From NCBI GenBank assembly GCA_034359265.1, contig CP136891.1:82912001-82976000 (forward strand): a stretch of DNA of 64,000 nucleotides. The letters run 5' to 3'. The notes beneath the pieces are model-generated. The model worked only from the letters and a program-made list of their open reading frames with translations. It did no database searches and was not told the origin of the DNA. This document shows positions 59,661-64,000 of the stretch, piece after piece. This stretch comes from Canna indica. Its lineage: Eukaryota; Streptophyta; Magnoliopsida; Zingiberales; Cannaceae. The translations under genes and the position numbers were made by a program. Within the stretch, counting starts at the first letter, position 1. Each line of letters starts with the position of its first letter.

Positions 59661-60362
59661 TCTGTCCCACTGTCCGGAGGCAGTTGCCGACTACATGAAG
59701 CACCTAAAAAGGCATAAGAGATTCATATGAGCATGTGACTTTATAGCCAAACCATCATATCTCCTCTACTATTTCCGAAGGACTGATGTTTTCTGCTTAG
59801 ATTCCTTTTACTTAAAGTCATATGTGAACTCCAATCAATGCTCTCCTTCTCTATGTGACTGTGAGTGTGTCTTCCACCAGTTACTTTTGATTTTTAAATT
59901 TTGTTGGAATAGGCTCAGGACAATAGATTTTAATCAGGATCTTTGGATTCATCTGCGTTAATAGTACAGATAGTACTGACTGTACTGTTGAGAGATGACT
60001 GCTTCTGCTGTCCTTCCCGCAACTCTATCTCATGGACATTCATCCGGCCCGAAGCAACAGCTCTGGTAATGCTTCCTGGCCACCATTTGGCTTGACAACT
60101 AGCACAGGATGAGGGGGCAAGCGCTCCTCCTCAATGGGAACTTCACAATTGAAATCAGTTTAGTGATGAAGATGAGGAGCAGGTCAAAGTTACATTGTTT
60201 AGGTTTCTCATTGCCAAACATTTGCATGCTGGATATCTCTTTCTTTGTTTCTTACTCTTAAAAAATCTTATTTGATCCTTCTTTGCAGCTAGTTTGTAGT
60301 GCATACTATCCTCAGCTCCCTTCTGCTGGTTCTTCTTCCAGTCTCTAGCTGATTTGTAGAAG

Positions 60363-63300
60363 ATGAAATCAGTGAACAACAGCAACTTGTTGGGTTTCTC
60401 TTTATCCTCTCACTTGAACATGGAGGTATCGTCAGAGTCGCATATTCTACAAGATCATCAGGGCCATCAGCATCAAACTAAATCAACTCCTGCCACTTTT
60501 TCGTCTACAGTACCATGCAGCGTCTTCCTATCTCCTCCTCAGCTAAGCAACTCCGGCAACTGCTATGGAGTCGAAGCTGAGAATGGAGGAGTTTGCACTC
60601 AGTTATCTTTTATGCCATTAAGGTCTGATGGATCTCTCTGCATCGTGGAAACTCTCAGCAGGTCACAGCAGCAAGGTCTGTGTTTTTTTTTTCTTCTTTA
60701 GATTCTTCCAGTTTCTTGAAAGAAGACATTCCATTAATGCCCGGCATTATTCTCATTCAACTGTTTTGATACAATGAAGGAATGGTGACATCTCCATCAC
60801 CAAATCTAGAACTAGAAGACTTTCTTGGTGGTGGACCGCATATTGGGATACATCACCAGTTTGGGAACAATGATACAGCAGCCATGTCTCTAAGCTTAGA
60901 CAGCATTGGCTATAACACAAGACTTGAGAATGGAGGCAACAGAAACTATTCTCAACACCTTGTTCATAGACAACAGATTCAAGCGCAACGGCAGCCATTA
61001 CAGGAAGGAATTTGTGAAAAGTATCAACAGGCAGATGAAGGCATCCCTGGCATTGGAAATTGGGTCGAAAGGGACTACAATGTTTACAACAATGGATTAT
61101 CCGAGGTTGGAAATTTTGGAGCTGGTTTGAACCGCTCGGTTGGTGCAATTCAACACGGTGGTCTTCAACCCTTGAGCTTGTCCATGAGCCCTGATTCTCA
61201 CTTCAGTTGTATCTCTGCTCCACAAAATATCTCTACTCTTGCTACCTCCAAGTGCATGACTTGGGATGCACCAAAGAAGAGAGGGACTGGCAAAGGAGTC
61301 TACAAGCAACCAGTTCATAGGAAGTCCATTGATACATTTGGGCAGAGAACATCTCGGTACAGAGGTGTAACAAGGTAAGAATGTGAAGAGTGGTGAATAC
61401 ATTTGGCCATTAATCTTCTTAGTTTTGTAGTATATGTTTAATATTTATTTTCTGTAGATTTCTGAAAACCTTACAGGTCATTTATCAAGTAAATTAATGT
61501 TTTCCTTTGTGGTAACTCTTGTAAACAAAATTATTGGTAATTTTCTACATCTTGATTCATTCATCAGGCATCGGTGGACGGGTAGATATGAAGCACATCT
61601 TTGGGACAGCAGTTGCAAGCAAGAAGGTCAAGCAAGGAAAGGAAGGCAAGGTGTGTGATGGGCTAATAAAGTCCATAAAAGAATCTCATGGAATTTTTCC
61701 CTCCTAAAATTATGCATCTCATGGAAGATGTACTTGCTAACTTATTTCCTCATAATCCGCAAGATTTATTAGACTAACTGTAAAAATGTAATCTTCTTTC
61801 TCATGTTCTCGCTTTGGGCGAAGCGATATAACACCATGTGGTCCTGCAGTTTATCTTGGTATATACGCTTTCCTTGATTTTTTCTTTCAAAAAAATTCTG
61901 TACTTAATTTTCTCCTCATCTTTCGGATGATTTTGTCCAAACTTGACATTTCAATCTCTCAGGGGGTTATGATTTGGAAGTGAAAGCTGCTAGAGCATAT
62001 GACTTGGCTGCGTTGAAGTACTGGGGACCATCAACACACATTAACTTTCCAGTATGTTTAATCAGTTCAAATCTTCTTTAGACTTGAAATACCTGTGATG
62101 CTGTCTGCTGCCTGAACTGAGTTTCATGCAGTTGGAAAGTTATCAAGAAGAGCTTGAAGAAATGAAGAACATGACCAGACAAGAGTATGTTGCTCACTTA
62201 AGAAGGTGCGAATCTCCCTTTCTTCATGTGTGTATGTGTGTGTTTTGATGTATTTGCTGATTTTCTTAAATTTGTTTATTTTACTTCAATTTGCTTACAG
62301 AAAAAGTAGCGGGTTTTCACGAGGGGCTTCCATGTACCGAGGAGTCACAAGGTTAATTCAGTTATAAAGCATCATCTGATAGCTATTTTAGTGTAATACC
62401 CCATTTTAGTTCTACATAAGGAGTATGTTGGATGTGGTGTTAGCTTATAAGGCTTGATGGGTATACTATCATCAACTTCAGCTTGAGCATTTTAATTAGG
62501 CCAATAGGTTGACCTATGCAGTTGATGGATTAGTTATCCCATTAAGCGGGTCGTAACAAATGGTATCAGAGCCGGGTTGTTTCTATCTATTAATTGTTTG
62601 TTTTTAACATTTCGAGCCAGGTTGTTTCTATCTATTAATTGTTTGTTTTTAACATTTCTCTCCAGGCATCATCAGCATGGAAGGTGGCAAGCTCGGATTG
62701 GCAGGGTTGCTGGAAACAAAGATCTGTACCTTGGATCATTCCGTAAAGTCCCTTTAATTTTTCATTTTGAAGTTGATCTGGTTCTGCTCAATATATTTGT
62801 GAATGCTTGTTTTTGTCTAATTAGTGTCATCTTCTCCGTCAAACTCTTGTATAAAAAGTTAAACTTTAACCAAGAGATAACATAATTACAAGCCTCTGTT
62901 GCAAATAGTTTAATCATATATCTGGTAGGTTTGCTTCTGATGATATCTTACTTCCATGGTTATTGATTTAGTCTACAGCTACAAGTAAGACTTTCTTCTA
63001 TCAAGTTTCATGTATACTTGCATCGGCCATTGATTTGAAAAAATTATTAGGTCTCCGAAAATTGAAATGAATTTTCAGGTACACAGGAGGAAGCAGCTGA
63101 AGCCTATGACATAGCTGCAATTAAATTTCGCGGAGCTAGCGCTGTTACTAACTTTGATATAAGAAGATACAATGTTGAAAAGATAATGGCAAGTATGACA
63201 CTATTATCAGGAGATCTTGCTAGGAGAAACAAGACTGCTGCTTCAGGAAAAGAACAAAATAGCTGCGGAGACCTTGTAGAAGATGATGGCAAGTATGACA

Positions 63301-63638
63301 CTATATCTGGTTGGAAGATGAACCTCCAATCCTCTCCTCAGATACTTCCTATCTCTCCTCATCCCGGTGGCCTGGTTTTAGACACATTGAATTCGGCGCA
63401 AGAAATTAATCATCTGAACAAGTTGGGGAGAAGTCATCTATCAAGCCCACCATGTCAGGTGACCACTTGGGGCAGCTCAATGGAAGCCACTTCCGTGGGA
63501 AGTAGTTTCTCAATGATGTGTGATACCAAGTCCTTGCCAAAGTACACTAATTATTCTACCACTATGGATACTACTAGGGTTCCAAATTCTCAGCTCAAAT
63601 CAACAATGCCAGTTTTTGCTGCTTGGAACGATCCTTAA
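60363..63638 (+). CDS. ANT: AINTEGUMENTA-type transcription factor with two AP2 domains (9 exons)
   Basis: Exons 60363-60675, 60780-61374, 61568-61650, 61850-61858, 61963-62051, 62132-62205, 62301-62351, 62666-62742 and 63079-63638 join in frame to 616 residues. Residues 1-16 ([16 protein letters not shown]) match the ANT N-terminus. LEDFLGG and [14 protein letters not shown] are euANT motifs. The first AP2 domain (about 296-363) carries the insertion [21 protein letters not shown] typical of the ANT group; the second is at about 397-455 ([20 protein letters not shown] ... [14 protein letters not shown]). A basic stretch APKKRGTGK may serve nuclear import. ANT proteins promote organ growth and cell proliferation. 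Exon 8 to 9 gives FRTQEE where relatives usually have FSTQEE. Its long upstream region is duplicated near the U-box genes. Confidence 0.93.
61850..61858 (+). other. ANT: 9-nt micro-exon of the ANT gene
   Basis: TTTATCTTG is bordered by CCTGCAG on the left and GTATAT on the right. It bridges CAA G and GG GGT to encode V-Y-L-G, which every ANT/AP2-group protein has in the first AP2 domain. Without it the protein would lose three residues of the domain. The same 9 nt survive in the pseudogene at 35740-35748. Confidence 0.95.
62392..62573 (+). mobile_element. LTR and primer-binding site remnant in ANT intron 7
   Basis: TGTAATACCCC (62392 on) to GGGTCGTAACA (ending 62558) has the TG...CA ends of an LTR of about 167 bp. 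Two bases later TGGTATCAGAGCC (62561-62573) is an exact match to the tRNA-iMet primer-binding site of plant LTR retrotransposons. No internal coding region or second LTR follows, so this is a truncated element, possibly TRIM-like. Confidence 0.75.
62569..62658 (+). repeat. 45-bp tandem duplication at the end of ANT intron 7
   Basis: Two head-to-tail copies (62569-62613 and 62614-62658) starting GAGCC and ending AACATTTC differ by one base (G/A at the sixth position). The first copy overlaps the primer-binding-site remnant. The second runs into the polypyrimidine tract of the exon 8 acceptor. Confidence 0.9.
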
Positions 63639-64000
63639 ACTTGTGCTGCGAGATTGCATTTTCTACCTGAAGAGGTACCCTTTTCTTCTTTCAGCCATTT
63701 CGGCAAACATGGAAGGCCTCAAATTTGATGATGCCAGTCTAATTGCTCCTCTGACAGACCTTCACTACAACATTCTCCTGTCTGGGCTTTTGTTATGGTT
63801 TCTACGCATGCTTATTTGTCATCAACGGTTGTGATTTAGGTCGTTGTTATATGGAATCTTTGTCATCACATAGGATTCCGTGAAACCAACAGGAAATATC
63901 CTTGCCCAACACATTGGATCACATGAACGTCCTGATATAAATCTTGTGGGGGGGGGGGGACGATGAATTATGGTGCGTACATTGTCACAAGCACGTGCTG
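63639..64000 (+). other. ANT: 3' flank of the ANT gene
   Basis: 3' UTR and downstream sequence. The part around 63714-63760 (CTCAAATTTGATGATGCC, CTAATTGCTC) matches 37377-37425 at the end of the ANT pseudogene, which sets the far limit of the duplicated block. A G run of about 11 lies near 63949. No further gene is seen before the window end. Confidence 0.6.

Overview
The window is nuclear DNA of a flowering plant. The genes carry plant-type introns: GT-AG borders, AT-rich sequence and a 9-nt micro-exon. The repeats are plant classes: CACTA, hAT, Tourist, MULE and an L1-type LINE with a plant RNase H domain. The first exons of the gulonolactone-oxidase, BSD and peroxiredoxin-like genes, and the U-box genes, have GC-rich coding sequence set in very AT-rich spacers. 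This fits a monocot, but the genus cannot be told from sequence alone.

Layout. 1-3.7 kb: a CACTA terminus and two abutting Tourist-like elements. 3.76-8.1 kb (minus): a complete three-exon L-gulono-1,4-lactone oxidase-like gene with two MITEs in its large first intron. 8.2-27.7 kb: gene-poor repeat territory. It holds a SINE-like relic, a palindrome-rich repeat, a 5.3-kb hAT element with a recently broken transposase (11964-17280), a nearly full-length L1-type LINE (17901-23887) and a 5'-truncated LINE split by a MITE (24863-26904). 28.5-42.4 kb: three intact intronless PUB30/31-type U-box E3 ligase genes with shared 3' flanks, separated by an ANT upstream-region copy, a decayed ANT 3' half and a gulonolactone-oxidase relic. 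42.9-46.0 kb: a three-exon BSD-domain gene. 46.4-47.4 kb: three decayed U2 snRNA-like copies. 49.4-51.9 kb: a seven-exon plastid-type peroxiredoxin-like (PRXL2/AAED1) gene. 52.1-54.7 kb: nested MITEs. 60.4-63.6 kb: a complete nine-exon AINTEGUMENTA-type gene with two AP2 domains.

The main story is a locally duplicated block. It appears to have held a U-box gene followed by an ANT-like gene. Copy A (28.5-32.6 kb) keeps the U-box gene and about 1.5 kb homologous to the ANT upstream region. Copy B (33.2-37.4 kb) keeps the U-box gene joined directly to ANT intron 3 and later exons, now a pseudogene. Copy C (40.0-42.4 kb) keeps only the U-box gene and its flank. The intact ANT gene with its upstream region lies at 57.6-63.9 kb. 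All three U-box genes remain open while the duplicated ANT is dead. I found no convincing new multi-gene system. The most unusual signals are the duplication history, the conserved non-coding block, the U2-like tandem copies and the hAT autonomous/non-autonomous pair.
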